A stretch of DNA of 64,000 bases from the NCBI RefSeq assembly GCF_042219855.1, contig NZ_JBHJHP010000001.1:682001-746000 (forward strand). The letters are read 5' to 3'. Positions 18,418 to 26,370 of the stretch are shown here, piece after piece (the stretch's first letter is position 1; each line of letters opens with the position of its first letter). This stretch comes from JBHJHP01 sp042219855 (GTDB lineage Bacteria; Bacteroidota; Bacteroidia; Bacteroidales; UBA5342). The notes beneath the pieces were generated by a model. The model was not told where the DNA came from. It searched no databases and saw only the letters and a list, made by a program, of their open reading frames with translations. The translations under genes were made by a program, and so were the position numbers.

Positions 18418-19674
18418 ATGAGACAAATAATCCTGACCTTACTCCTTTCTTTTGTGTTAATGCAGACCACGGCCTTTTCGCAGGCCCAACAGCGTTTTCC
18501 CAAGCCTGAGTTTGAGAACGGCTATGAACAACCGGACACAACAACACCGGAGCCAAGATCGGTATCCCTGGAATACTTCGATGTGGCCGTACTCCTTTTC
18601 GTTCTGATTCTGGCCACATGGTTTGCTCTTAAAAAACGGTCAAGACGTGGTATTCTCTGGTTGTCTGTATTTACCCTGCTTTATTTCGGCTTTTACCGTA
18701 ATGGATGTATCTGTGCGATAGGATCAATACAAAATGTATCCCTAACTCTGGCTGATCCGGGATATGCGATCTCCATAACCGTACTGTTGTTTTTCCTCTT
18801 ACCGCTATTATTTGCCCTCTTTTTCGGCAGAACCTTTTGTGCAGGCGCCTGTCCGTTAGGTGCCATTCAGGATCTGATTATCATAAAACCCATTTCATTG
18901 CCTTTATGGCTAAGAAAAACACTTGGACTTATACCTTTTCTTTACCTGGGTTTGGCTTTACTGTACGCAGCTACAGGAACTGATTTCATCATTTGCCGCT
19001 ATGATCCTTTTGTGAGCATTTTCAGAATGGACGGGCCATTTCTGATGATTGCTCTGGGAATTGTAATGTTACTGATCGGTATGTTCGTCGCCCGTCCTTA
19101 TTGTCGTTTCTTTTGCCCGCTAAGTGTACCGCTGAACTGGATGTCCCGTTTTTCAAGATGGCATTTGAGCATAACACCCAAAGCGTGTATTCAGTGCAAG
19201 TTATGCTCGGACTCCTGTCCGTTTGATGCGATCAACGAACCTGAAAACAGGAAAGATGACAAAGGAAATTTAAGACAGTTCCTGTTCTATATTATTCTGG
19301 TTCCGCTTATTGCATTAACGTTTGGATTTGCTTTTTCAAAAGCGCATGGTTTTCTGGCCAAAGCGCATCCGGATGTTTACCTGGCTGAATTGCTGATTAA
19401 ACATCCTGAATTGAAAAATAATCCGGATAATCTGGATATTCAAACCTTTATGGCTTCCGGTAAAACAATGGATGAGCTGGTAGATTCGGCTAAACATATT
19501 CAATCGAAATTTTATACAGGCAGCTGGATTCTGGGTATATTCATGGGGCTCGTAGTTGCTCTGACACTGGTAAATCAAACCATGTTCAGAAGCCGGAAAG
19601 ATTATGAACCCGATAAAGGTAACTGTTTCAGTTGTGGCAGATGTATGGACTATTGTCCGGTAAAAAAAGATTAA
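18418..19674 (+). CDS. NapH/NosR-like membrane polyferredoxin
   Basis: The 418-residue membrane protein has a signal-like first helix and about five further spans (about 53-70, 76-95, 111-138, 165-186, 205-225, and one near 280-305, then 355-378). It carries two Cys-rich loops, CAGACPLGAIQD and CRFFCPLS, characteristic of NapH/NosR/RdxA proteins, and two [4Fe-4S] motifs, CIQCKLCSDSCPFDAI and the C-terminal CFSCGRCMDYCPV. NapH relays electrons from quinol to a periplasmic ferredoxin. Here it sits between the NapG-like gene and a PQQ-like propeller gene (3 bp). It is the most likely transmembrane electron path of the operon, though direction and donor are not shown. Confidence 0.85.
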   Translation: MRQIILTLLLSFVLMQTTAFSQAQQRFPKPEFENGYEQPDTTTPEPRSVSLEYFDVAVLLFVLILATWFALKKRSRRGILWLSVFTLLYFGFYRNGCICAIGSIQNVSLTLADPGYAISITVLLFFLLPLLFALFFGRTFCAGACPLGAIQDLIIIKPISLPLWLRKTLGLIPFLYLGLALLYAATGTDFIICRYDPFVSIFRMDGPFLMIALGIVMLLIGMFVARPYCRFFCPLSVPLNWMSRFSRWHLSITPKACIQCKLCSDSCPFDAINEPENRKDDKGNLRQFLFYIILVPLIALTFGFAFSKAHGFLAKAHPDVYLAELLIKHPELKNNPDNLDIQTFMASGKTMDELVDSAKHIQSKFYTGSWILGIFMGLVVALTLVNQTMFRSRKDYEPDKGNCFSCGRCMDYCPVKKD

Positions 19675-19677
19675 TTC

Positions 19678-21588
19678 ATGGATGACAACAAAAAAATAAA
19701 ACTAGCCTTTAATGTTGCTCTCGTTGCCGGGATTTTTACACTGGTCATAGCCTTGTTGTTTCTCATTAATTATATCAACATTAAGCAAAATGACCCGGTA
19801 GATAATCAGGCGCTTGAAGCCATGGTTCAGCGCCTGGCAGATGAACCGGGAAATGACGCATTAATATCTGAAATACGGAATCTGGATCTTCTGGCACGAA
19901 AGGCTTATTTTACAGGACAGTGGCAGATTAATACCGCCTCATGGCTGTTGTTACTGGGTGCCATCATCACTACTATCGCGCTGAGGTTTTATTATTCGCT
20001 GACCAGCAAAATTGGTCTTCCTGATCCTGCTGAAATAAAGCCTTCTGCTGCTCGTTTAATGAGCACGAAATGGATAGCCGGGCTTTCTGCTGCAATTGTT
20101 ATCCTGGCCCTGCTTTCATCGTTTGGATCACGGAATTACCTTGCAAAATACGATCAGATGAAACAAACTGCAGTTCAGGATTCTGTTGTGCAAAACGACA
20201 TTCTGGTGGTTGATGTTAATCCTGTTTCAGATACGAAACAACCTGACACATCGCAAATAATTAAAGAAACAGCTCAAAACCAGACTGCACCTGATGAACC
20301 TGAGGTAGAGACAAGACAAAAGAATAACAGTGTAATACAAGATATAGCAGTACAGTCTAAGGTTGCCACGATGGACAAAGAAAACACCCCCCAGGATAAT
20401 CTTAAAGCTGAAAAACCTGAAGCTGCGGCATTACCAACACTTAATGACATTAAAAAGCAACAGGCTTACTTCAGGGGCTATCTGGGACAGGGAATTTCAT
20501 ATGCAAAGAATATACCGGAAAGCTGGAACCCCGAATCAGGCGATCACATTAAATGGAAAACCGAAATTCCGTTAAAAGGCTATAATTCACCTGTAATCTG
20601 GGATGATAAAATATACCTGACCGGTGCTGATCAGAGCAAAAGAGTCGTCTATTGTATCTCTCGTAATGACGGGAAGATTCTATGGCAACACGACGCCGAT
20701 AATATACCGGGGTCCCCGTCAAAACCTCCTAAAACTACTGATGACACCGGATTAGCAGCCCCAACAGTAGCAACCGATGGACAAAGGGTTTATGCGATTT
20801 TCGGTACCGGCGATATACTAACTTTCAAGTCGGATGGCACCAGGCTCTGGGCCAAAAATCTGGGCGTACCTGATAACCATTATGGCCACTCCTCATCACT
20901 GATATGTTACGGGGATAAACTATTTGTGCAATATGACACCAATAAAGGGGGCAGAGTTTTGGCATTAAGTGTTTTTGATGGTTCCGTGCTTTGGGATACA
21001 AGCCGTGAAAGTCATATTTCATGGGCTTCACCAGTGTTGGCCGGGTTTAACGGAAAAATGCAATTGATTTTATCATCTGAGCCGATTGTGGCTGGATACG
21101 ACATCGAAAATGGCAAAGAATTATGGTCCGTTGAATGTATGATGGGGGAAGTTGGACCTTCAGTTGGTATAGGGGAAGGATTGGTATTTGCAGCGAACGA
21201 ATATGCAACATTAGCAGCAATTGATCCGGTAAAAAAAGCGATCGTCTGGGAGGATAACGAGTATTTACCGGAAGTGTCCAGTCCTGTATCAGCTGACGGC
21301 CTTTTATTCATCGCAACATCCTACGGCGTATTTGTATGCTATGATGCTAAAACCGGTGAAAAACAGTGGGAAACAGAATTCAACAGCGGGTTTTATTCAT
21401 CAGCAATGGTTGTTGACCATAAAATATACATTGCAGATATGGAAGGGGTGGTTCATATCATGAAATTAAGCCGCCAACACGAAGGGATAGCAGATATAAG
21501 CATGGGGGAACGGCTTATGGCAACACCGGCTTTCATGGATGGGCAGATTTTTTTAAGAACGACAGGTAGCTTATATTGTATAGAATAA
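19678..21588 (+). CDS. Membrane protein with C-terminal PQQ-like propeller
   Basis: The 636-residue product has about three membrane spans in the first 155 residues (about 12-34, 82-104 and 131-149), a low-complexity acidic/Gln-rich linker (about 160-245), and a PQQ/BamB-like propeller (about 255-636) with blades such as NDGKILWQ, ENGKELWS and KTGEKQWE. The propeller opens AYFRGYLGQG, like the secreted propellers at 10734 and 12031. The stop overlaps the ATG of the NuoE/NuoF fusion (TAATG), so the two are translationally coupled, linking an external propeller to a cytoplasmic NADH module. No cofactor-binding signature for PQQ was found. Confidence 0.75.
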   Translation: MDDNKKIKLAFNVALVAGIFTLVIALLFLINYINIKQNDPVDNQALEAMVQRLADEPGNDALISEIRNLDLLARKAYFTGQWQINTASWLLLLGAIITTIALRFYYSLTSKIGLPDPAEIKPSAARLMSTKWIAGLSAAIVILALLSSFGSRNYLAKYDQMKQTAVQDSVVQNDILVVDVNPVSDTKQPDTSQIIKETAQNQTAPDEPEVETRQKNNSVIQDIAVQSKVATMDKENTPQDNLKAEKPEAAALPTLNDIKKQQAYFRGYLGQGISYAKNIPESWNPESGDHIKWKTEIPLKGYNSPVIWDDKIYLTGADQSKRVVYCISRNDGKILWQHDADNIPGSPSKPPKTTDDTGLAAPTVATDGQRVYAIFGTGDILTFKSDGTRLWAKNLGVPDNHYGHSSSLICYGDKLFVQYDTNKGGRVLALSVFDGSVLWDTSRESHISWASPVLAGFNGKMQLILSSEPIVAGYDIENGKELWSVECMMGEVGPSVGIGEGLVFAANEYATLAAIDPVKKAIVWEDNEYLPEVSSPVSADGLLFIATSYGVFVCYDAKTGEKQWETEFNSGFYSSAMVVDHKIYIADMEGVVHIMKLSRQHEGIADISMGERLMATPAFMDGQIFLRTTGSLYCIE

Positions 21589-23930
21589 TGACGGAAGATC
21601 AGGCATTAACAGAGCAGATTCTGGAGGAGAAAGGGCGTAGTAAAAATGCCGTTATTCCTGTCCTTCAGGCTATTCAGGCCCATTATAAATACCTGCCTCA
21701 ACCGGTACTTGAATATGTTTGTGAACATTCCGATATAACACCGGCCCAGATTACGGGTGTGGCCAGCTTTTATTCCCAGTTCAGATTGCAACCTGTAGGG
21801 GAGCATATGATTAAGGTTTGCGTGGGAACAGCATGCCACGTGAAAGGTGCTGTTCAGGTTTACGATGCTTTTAAACGCGAGCTTAAACTTGATGGAGATG
21901 CAGATACCGATGCAGAAGGCAATTATACAGTTGAAAAGGTGAGTTGTCTGGGATGTTGCACGCTGGCACCTGTGGTACAGATTGATGATGTAACTTACGG
22001 ACATGTTAACACCAATCAGATCAAATCGGTCATCAGTGATTTTGAAAAGCACAGAGACGATAAAAAACGCAGGAAATTCCGAAAAGGAGACGGGAGTGAA
22101 ATACAGGGAGAGATCAGGGTAGGTCTCGGTTCATGCTGTGTAGCCAGTGGAAGTGAAGAGGTACGTGAAGCAGTTGCCGGTGTGGTGGAATCTTCGGGAA
22201 TGAATGTTAAGCTGAAACATGTTGGCTGTGTAGGCATGTGTCATCAGGTCCCTCTGCTGGAGGTTGTTCCGGTAAATAAAGAACCAACATTGTATGCCAA
22301 AGTCAAGCCGGAAGATGTAAAGCAGATTGTGGAATCACATTTTCAGTCTGCAGGTCTCTTTCAGCGTCTGAAAAACAGCTTAACCAATTCACTTGAAAAC
22401 GTCCGCAGCGATGCATCCTGGAACGGTGTGGAGCGGTATAAATTAGATATCAGGGAAAAACATGTATCCTCATTTTTAGGTAAACAGGTGCCGATTGCAA
22501 CCGAACATCGTGGAATTATTAATCCGACAGATCTGGATGAATATCAATCAAACGGCGGATTTAAGGCATTGAAGAAGGCACTGAACGGCATGACACCTGA
22601 TGCTATTATTGACAGTATAAAAGAAAGTGGTTTAAGAGGTAGAGGTGGAGCCGGATTTCCGACAGGACTGAAATGGGAACTGGTCAGAAAGGAAGAGTCT
22701 GATATTAAATATCTCATATGTAACGGTGACGAAGGTGATCCCGGTGCTTTTATGGACAGGATGTTACTGGAATCCTATCCCTACCGCGTGATAGAAGGAA
22801 TGCTGATTGCTGCTTATGCTGTTAGTGCGAGCCATGGTTATTTCTATATCCGGGCAGAATATCCACTGGCCCTGAAACGTATTCGGGAAGCCCTGGAGAT
22901 TTGCAGAAGCAGTCACTTTCTGGGTTCAGATATTCTGGGTTCGGGATTCAGTTTTGATATAAACATTTACGAAGGTGCCGGAGCATTTGTATGTGGAGAG
23001 GAATCTGCATTGATAACATCAATAGAAGGTAATCGTGGTTTTCCGCGACTAAGGCCTCCGTTCCCCGCACAAAAAGGTCTTTGGGATAAACCAACCTTGA
23101 TTAACAATACAGAGACTTTTGCTCAGGTTTCATACATCATAAAAAATAATTCGCTGTCATTCAGCAGGATCGGTAAAGGAAAGAGCAAGGGAACAAAAGT
23201 TTTTGCACTGGCAGGTAAGGTTGCCCGTGGTGGATTAATAGAAGTTCCAATGGGTATAACCATCCGCCAGGTGGTTGAAGAAATTGGTGGTGGAGTAGCT
23301 GAAGGACGATCCTTTAAAGCGGTACAGATAGGAGGCCCTTCCGGGGGATGTGTTCCGCACTGGTTGGCTGACACACCAATTGATTTTGAGTCACTTAAGG
23401 AAGTGGGAGCCATGATGGGATCCGGTGGTCTGGTGGTTCTGGATGACACCGATTGCATGGTGGATATCGCTAAATACTTCCTTACTTTTACTCAACAGGA
23501 ATCATGCGGAAAATGTACATTTTGTAGAGTGGGTACACGACGAATGCTGGATATCCTTGAAAAAATAACGGAAGGGAAGGGTAAACCAGAGGATTTGGAT
23601 GAACTGGAAAAACTAGCCGAATGGACCGGAAAAGGGAGTTTATGTGGTCTGGGAAAAACAGCGCCAAATCCGGTGCTGTCGACCTTAAAATACTTCAGAG
23701 AAGAATACGAAGCACATATTAACGGTGTTTGTCCAACAGGTAAATGTCAGGATTTAATCACGTATTCCATTACCGATGATTGTATCGGCTGTACTAAATG
23801 TGCCCAGGATTGTCCGGTGGATGCAATCGCTTTTAAACCGCATGAAGTACATAGCATCGACACGGAATTGTGCATAAAATGCGATGCCTGCAGACTGGTG
23901 TGTCCTGAAGATGCGATTTTAGTGAAATAG
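21588..23930 (+). CDS. NuoE-NuoF-ferredoxin fusion, NADH-oxidising subunit
   Basis: The 780-residue cytoplasmic protein joins parts usually encoded separately. Residues 1-155 are NuoE-like (C78-x4-C83, C120-x3-C124, one [2Fe-2S]). Residues 175-250 are a second thioredoxin-like [2Fe-2S] domain (C183/C184, C214, C218), as at the N-terminus of HndC/HydB. Residues 310-700 are NuoF with GRGGAGFPTGLKW (NADH/FMN), NGDEGDPG, and the cluster ligands C640/C643/C646/C686. The C-terminus is a 2[4Fe-4S] ferredoxin (C732-C742 and C762-C772). This is the architecture of bifurcating NADH modules. No hydrogenase catalytic subunit is present. The ATG overlaps the preceding stop; an in-frame TTG 12 bp earlier is less likely. 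Confidence 0.88.
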   Translation: MTEDQALTEQILEEKGRSKNAVIPVLQAIQAHYKYLPQPVLEYVCEHSDITPAQITGVASFYSQFRLQPVGEHMIKVCVGTACHVKGAVQVYDAFKRELKLDGDADTDAEGNYTVEKVSCLGCCTLAPVVQIDDVTYGHVNTNQIKSVISDFEKHRDDKKRRKFRKGDGSEIQGEIRVGLGSCCVASGSEEVREAVAGVVESSGMNVKLKHVGCVGMCHQVPLLEVVPVNKEPTLYAKVKPEDVKQIVESHFQSAGLFQRLKNSLTNSLENVRSDASWNGVERYKLDIREKHVSSFLGKQVPIATEHRGIINPTDLDEYQSNGGFKALKKALNGMTPDAIIDSIKESGLRGRGGAGFPTGLKWELVRKEESDIKYLICNGDEGDPGAFMDRMLLESYPYRVIEGMLIAAYAVSASHGYFYIRAEYPLALKRIREALEICRSSHFLGSDILGSGFSFDINIYEGAGAFVCGEESALITSIEGNRGFPRLRPPFPAQKGLWDKPTLINNTETFAQVSYIIKNNSLSFSRIGKGKSKGTKVFALAGKVARGGLIEVPMGITIRQVVEEIGGGVAEGRSFKAVQIGGPSGGCVPHWLADTPIDFESLKEVGAMMGSGGLVVLDDTDCMVDIAKYFLTFTQQESCGKCTFCRVGTRRMLDILEKITEGKGKPEDLDELEKLAEWTGKGSLCGLGKTAPNPVLSTLKYFREEYEAHINGVCPTGKCQDLITYSITDDCIGCTKCAQDCPVDAIAFKPHEVHSIDTELCIKCDACRLVCPEDAILVK

Positions 23931-24123
23931 TGATAAGTTGTAAGTAAAAAGTAAAAAGAGAAAAAGGAAAAAGGGATAATTAAAAGTATGATATAACTCC
24001 TTATAGTCAGGCTGATATTCCCTTAAACATCTCTATCCCTTAAAGGAGAAATCCTTCTTATTTGTGGATTGGTCCCTTTAGGGAATTAAAGGGTTAGGGA
24101 TGGAATAAAATTTAAATCGATAA

Positions 24124-24186
24124 TCTTGATTCTTAAGTCTTATATCTTATATCTTATATCTTATATCTTATATCTTGGTTCTGATG
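24124..24186. repeat. Heptamer tandem repeat (TCTTnnn)
   Basis: Nine consecutive 7-bp units begin TCTT or TCT; five of them are identical (TCTTATA, 24138-24172). The tract ends 10 bp before the start codon of the FAD protein gene. The same 7-bp period occurs at 53131-53189 and 63598-63632. The copy number could change by slippage. Confidence 0.85.
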
Positions 24187-24196
24187 TCTAAAAAAT

Positions 24197-25735
24197 ATGA
24201 AACTAAAACTCAATCATACAGAAGTTAATTTTGAAGCTGGCAACACCATTTATGAGGTGGCCAAAGCCAATGGTATCGATATTCCTGTGATGTGCTTTAA
24301 CGATGACCTGGAGCATTTTACCTCCTGTATGATTTGCCTTGTGAAGGATGCCGGAACCGGTAAACTGATGCCTTCATGTACGATGAAAGCTGAACAGGGA
24401 ATGGATATTATAACCAACGATGAAGAGGTGCTTGAATCGCGTAAAATGGCTTTGGAACTGCTTTTAAGCGAGCATGTCGGAGATTGTGAAGCGCCTTGCC
24501 GGGTAGCCTGTCCAGCTTATATGGATATTCCTGTGATGAACCGCTTACTGGCAGCCGAAAAACTGGAAGAGGCGTGGAAGGTGGTGACCAAAGATATTGC
24601 TCTGCCATCCGTTCTGGGACGCATTTGCCCGGCACCATGTGAAGGAGTATGTAAACGAAAACCCATTGATGGTGCTGTATCCATTTGCATGTTGAAACGT
24701 TATGCCGGTGATTTCGGATCAGTACAGGAAATACAAAGTATTAAACCTACAGGAAAGAAGGTTGCAATTATTGGTTCAGGTATAGCCGGACTGGCAGCGG
24801 CCAGACACACTGCAGAAAAAGGCCATTCCGTCACTGTTTTTGAAAAAGCGGATTTGCCGGGAGGTAAACTCAGATACGATACAAACGATGAGTTATTACC
24901 TAAAGATGTACTGGACAAGGAAATAGGCCAGATTACAGCATTGGGTGTTAGCATAAAACCCGGAACGGAGATAAACCAAGAAGTATTCAAAACCATTCAA
25001 AACGATTTTGATGCAGTCATAATCGCCTCAGGGGAAATAACTGAAGAGCAGAAGACCTGGGGCATTCGCTTTAATGAAAAAGGGTTTAATGCCGATAAAA
25101 ACACTTATGCGACTGATCTTCACGGGGTATTTGTTGTTGGGACAGCCTTAAAACCGGGCCGACTGGCTGTTAAAATGCTGGCACAGGGGAAGGAAGCGGC
25201 ATTCAGTGTTGACCAGTTTTTATCCGGTCTGCTGGTTGTTGGCGAACCCAAACGCTTTAACTCCCGCTTTGGGAAGCTCCGGGAAATGGAATTTGACGAA
25301 TACCTCAAAGAATCATTACCGGGAAACCGCATAGAACCTGAATCCGGCGTAAGAAGTGGTTTTACACTTCAGGAAATGAAAGTGGAAGCAGCACGCTGTA
25401 TGCACTGTGATTGCCGAAAGCCGGATACCTGTAAACTCAGGATATATGCTGATGAATTTGATATTAAACAAAAGGTGGATAGCGATCGCAGGCACCTGAC
25501 CAAAAAAAATGTTCAGCATGACTATGTGGTATTTGAGACCGGTAAATGCATTAAATGCGGCATCTGTGTACGCATGACAGCCAAATACCAGGAGAAGTTT
25601 GGTTTTACATTTATAGGTCGAGGCTTTGATGTGGAAATTGGTATACCATTCAACAAAACACTGCATGAAGGCTTAATGAATGTAGCTCTTGAAGTTGCCG
25701 AGGCCTGCCCAACCGGCGCCATAGCAAGAAAATAG
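24197..25735 (+). CDS. [2Fe-2S]/FAD protein, StnC/GltD-like without NAD(P)H domain
   Basis: The 512-residue protein has an N-terminal [2Fe-2S] ferredoxin domain (C33, C44, C47, C61), a GltD-type alpha-helical [4Fe-4S] domain (C97, C101, C105, C144, C148, C152), an FAD-binding motif IIGSGIAGLA (191-200) with PGGKLRYD (221-228), the FAD-closing segment GVFVVGTALKPG (310-321), and C-terminal Cys groups C401/C404/C406/C412 and C451/C454/C457/C504. In GltD and StnC about 120 residues of NAD(P)H-binding domain separate the FAD parts; here fewer than 30 residues lie between ASGE (277-280) and the closing segment. NADH oxidation is presumably left to the NuoF-like partner encoded upstream. This follows the previous gene by 266 bp. 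Confidence 0.82.
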   Translation: MKLKLNHTEVNFEAGNTIYEVAKANGIDIPVMCFNDDLEHFTSCMICLVKDAGTGKLMPSCTMKAEQGMDIITNDEEVLESRKMALELLLSEHVGDCEAPCRVACPAYMDIPVMNRLLAAEKLEEAWKVVTKDIALPSVLGRICPAPCEGVCKRKPIDGAVSICMLKRYAGDFGSVQEIQSIKPTGKKVAIIGSGIAGLAAARHTAEKGHSVTVFEKADLPGGKLRYDTNDELLPKDVLDKEIGQITALGVSIKPGTEINQEVFKTIQNDFDAVIIASGEITEEQKTWGIRFNEKGFNADKNTYATDLHGVFVVGTALKPGRLAVKMLAQGKEAAFSVDQFLSGLLVVGEPKRFNSRFGKLREMEFDEYLKESLPGNRIEPESGVRSGFTLQEMKVEAARCMHCDCRKPDTCKLRIYADEFDIKQKVDSDRRHLTKKNVQHDYVVFETGKCIKCGICVRMTAKYQEKFGFTFIGRGFDVEIGIPFNKTLHEGLMNVALEVAEACPTGAIARK

Positions 25736-26370
25736 CACGTCCCCCTTAATAAAATTTAGCAGTTCCAAACTTTAATAAATTAATATACCCTGAAGGGAGA
25801 TCATTATTTCAGCCCGGGGTAAATGAATGAAGTGAATGCCACCCCGGGTAATAGAACGTATGTCAATCAAGGACGGCCATCATTACACCTGTTGAAATAG
25901 AAGCGAAACCCGGCCGCACGTTTGAAGGAACTCATGAAATAAGGGCAGAAACATACTATTTTGACTAAATCCTCCGTCCCCTTGCTTCGATCAGGATTTT
26001 TAACCCGTGGGAAATTTGCATAGCAAATGCCGCCTAAAATCAAATAAAAATGATTAATATTTCGCTGATGCTACGGATAACAATGGAATGAAGAATTATG
26101 AAGTCCTGTGCCTTGTTTCTTGGCTCTTATATCTACAACAACAGCAGTAAAATTCTGCGTCACAATTCACATTGCGACACCTCCTTCCAACAAAAGGATG
26201 ACAAAATAAATCTGCTTTCATTAAAAAGATTACCTTTGCAGCGATTTTTCAGAAGGGTAGAATGAACCAAATGTTTTGCCATACATTCTATAAATAAACA
26301 GGTTCAGGAAAAATATTTTGAAGAGTCAGAAATATAGAATCTTGGACAAACACTGATTAATTTAAGACAC
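25736..26370. other. Long gene-free stretch with REP-like palindromes and typA leader
   Basis: No convincing gene is seen in these 635 bp. A hairpin CCCGGGGT (25813-25820) / ACCCCGGG (25841-25848) and a second palindrome ATTTGC-ATA-GCAAAT (26014-26028) look like remnants of dispersed repeats. The last 130 bp hold the typA promoter box and leader. Confidence 0.6.
26231..26238 (+). promoter_or_regulatory. Possible -7 box for typA
   Basis: TACCTTTG matches the Bacteroidota -7 consensus, giving a leader of about 125 nt before the typA start. The leader holds an 11-codon ORF (26262-26297) preceded by GAAGGG. No clear -33 element is found. Confidence 0.4.

Noticed and set aside
17847..19674. Periplasmic nitrate reductase (nap) locus
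   Set aside because: NapG/NapH-like proteins are present, but napA, napB and napC are absent; the partners are different.
10734..21588. PQQ-dependent dehydrogenases
   Set aside because: The propellers show only structural Trp-docking repeats; the cofactor ligands and Cys-Cys disulfide of quinoprotein dehydrogenases were not seen, and no pqq genes are present.
21606..22052. 148-codon open frame antisense to the NuoE-like region
   Set aside because: Product is unlike any family and the plus strand holds a clear NuoE domain.
24124..24186. CRISPR-like array
   Set aside because: Units are 7 bp without spacers; it is a simple tandem repeat.
21588..25735. Electron-bifurcating [FeFe] hydrogenase
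   Set aside because: The NuoEF and [2Fe-2S]/FAD proteins resemble parts of such complexes, but no H-cluster subunit exists here.
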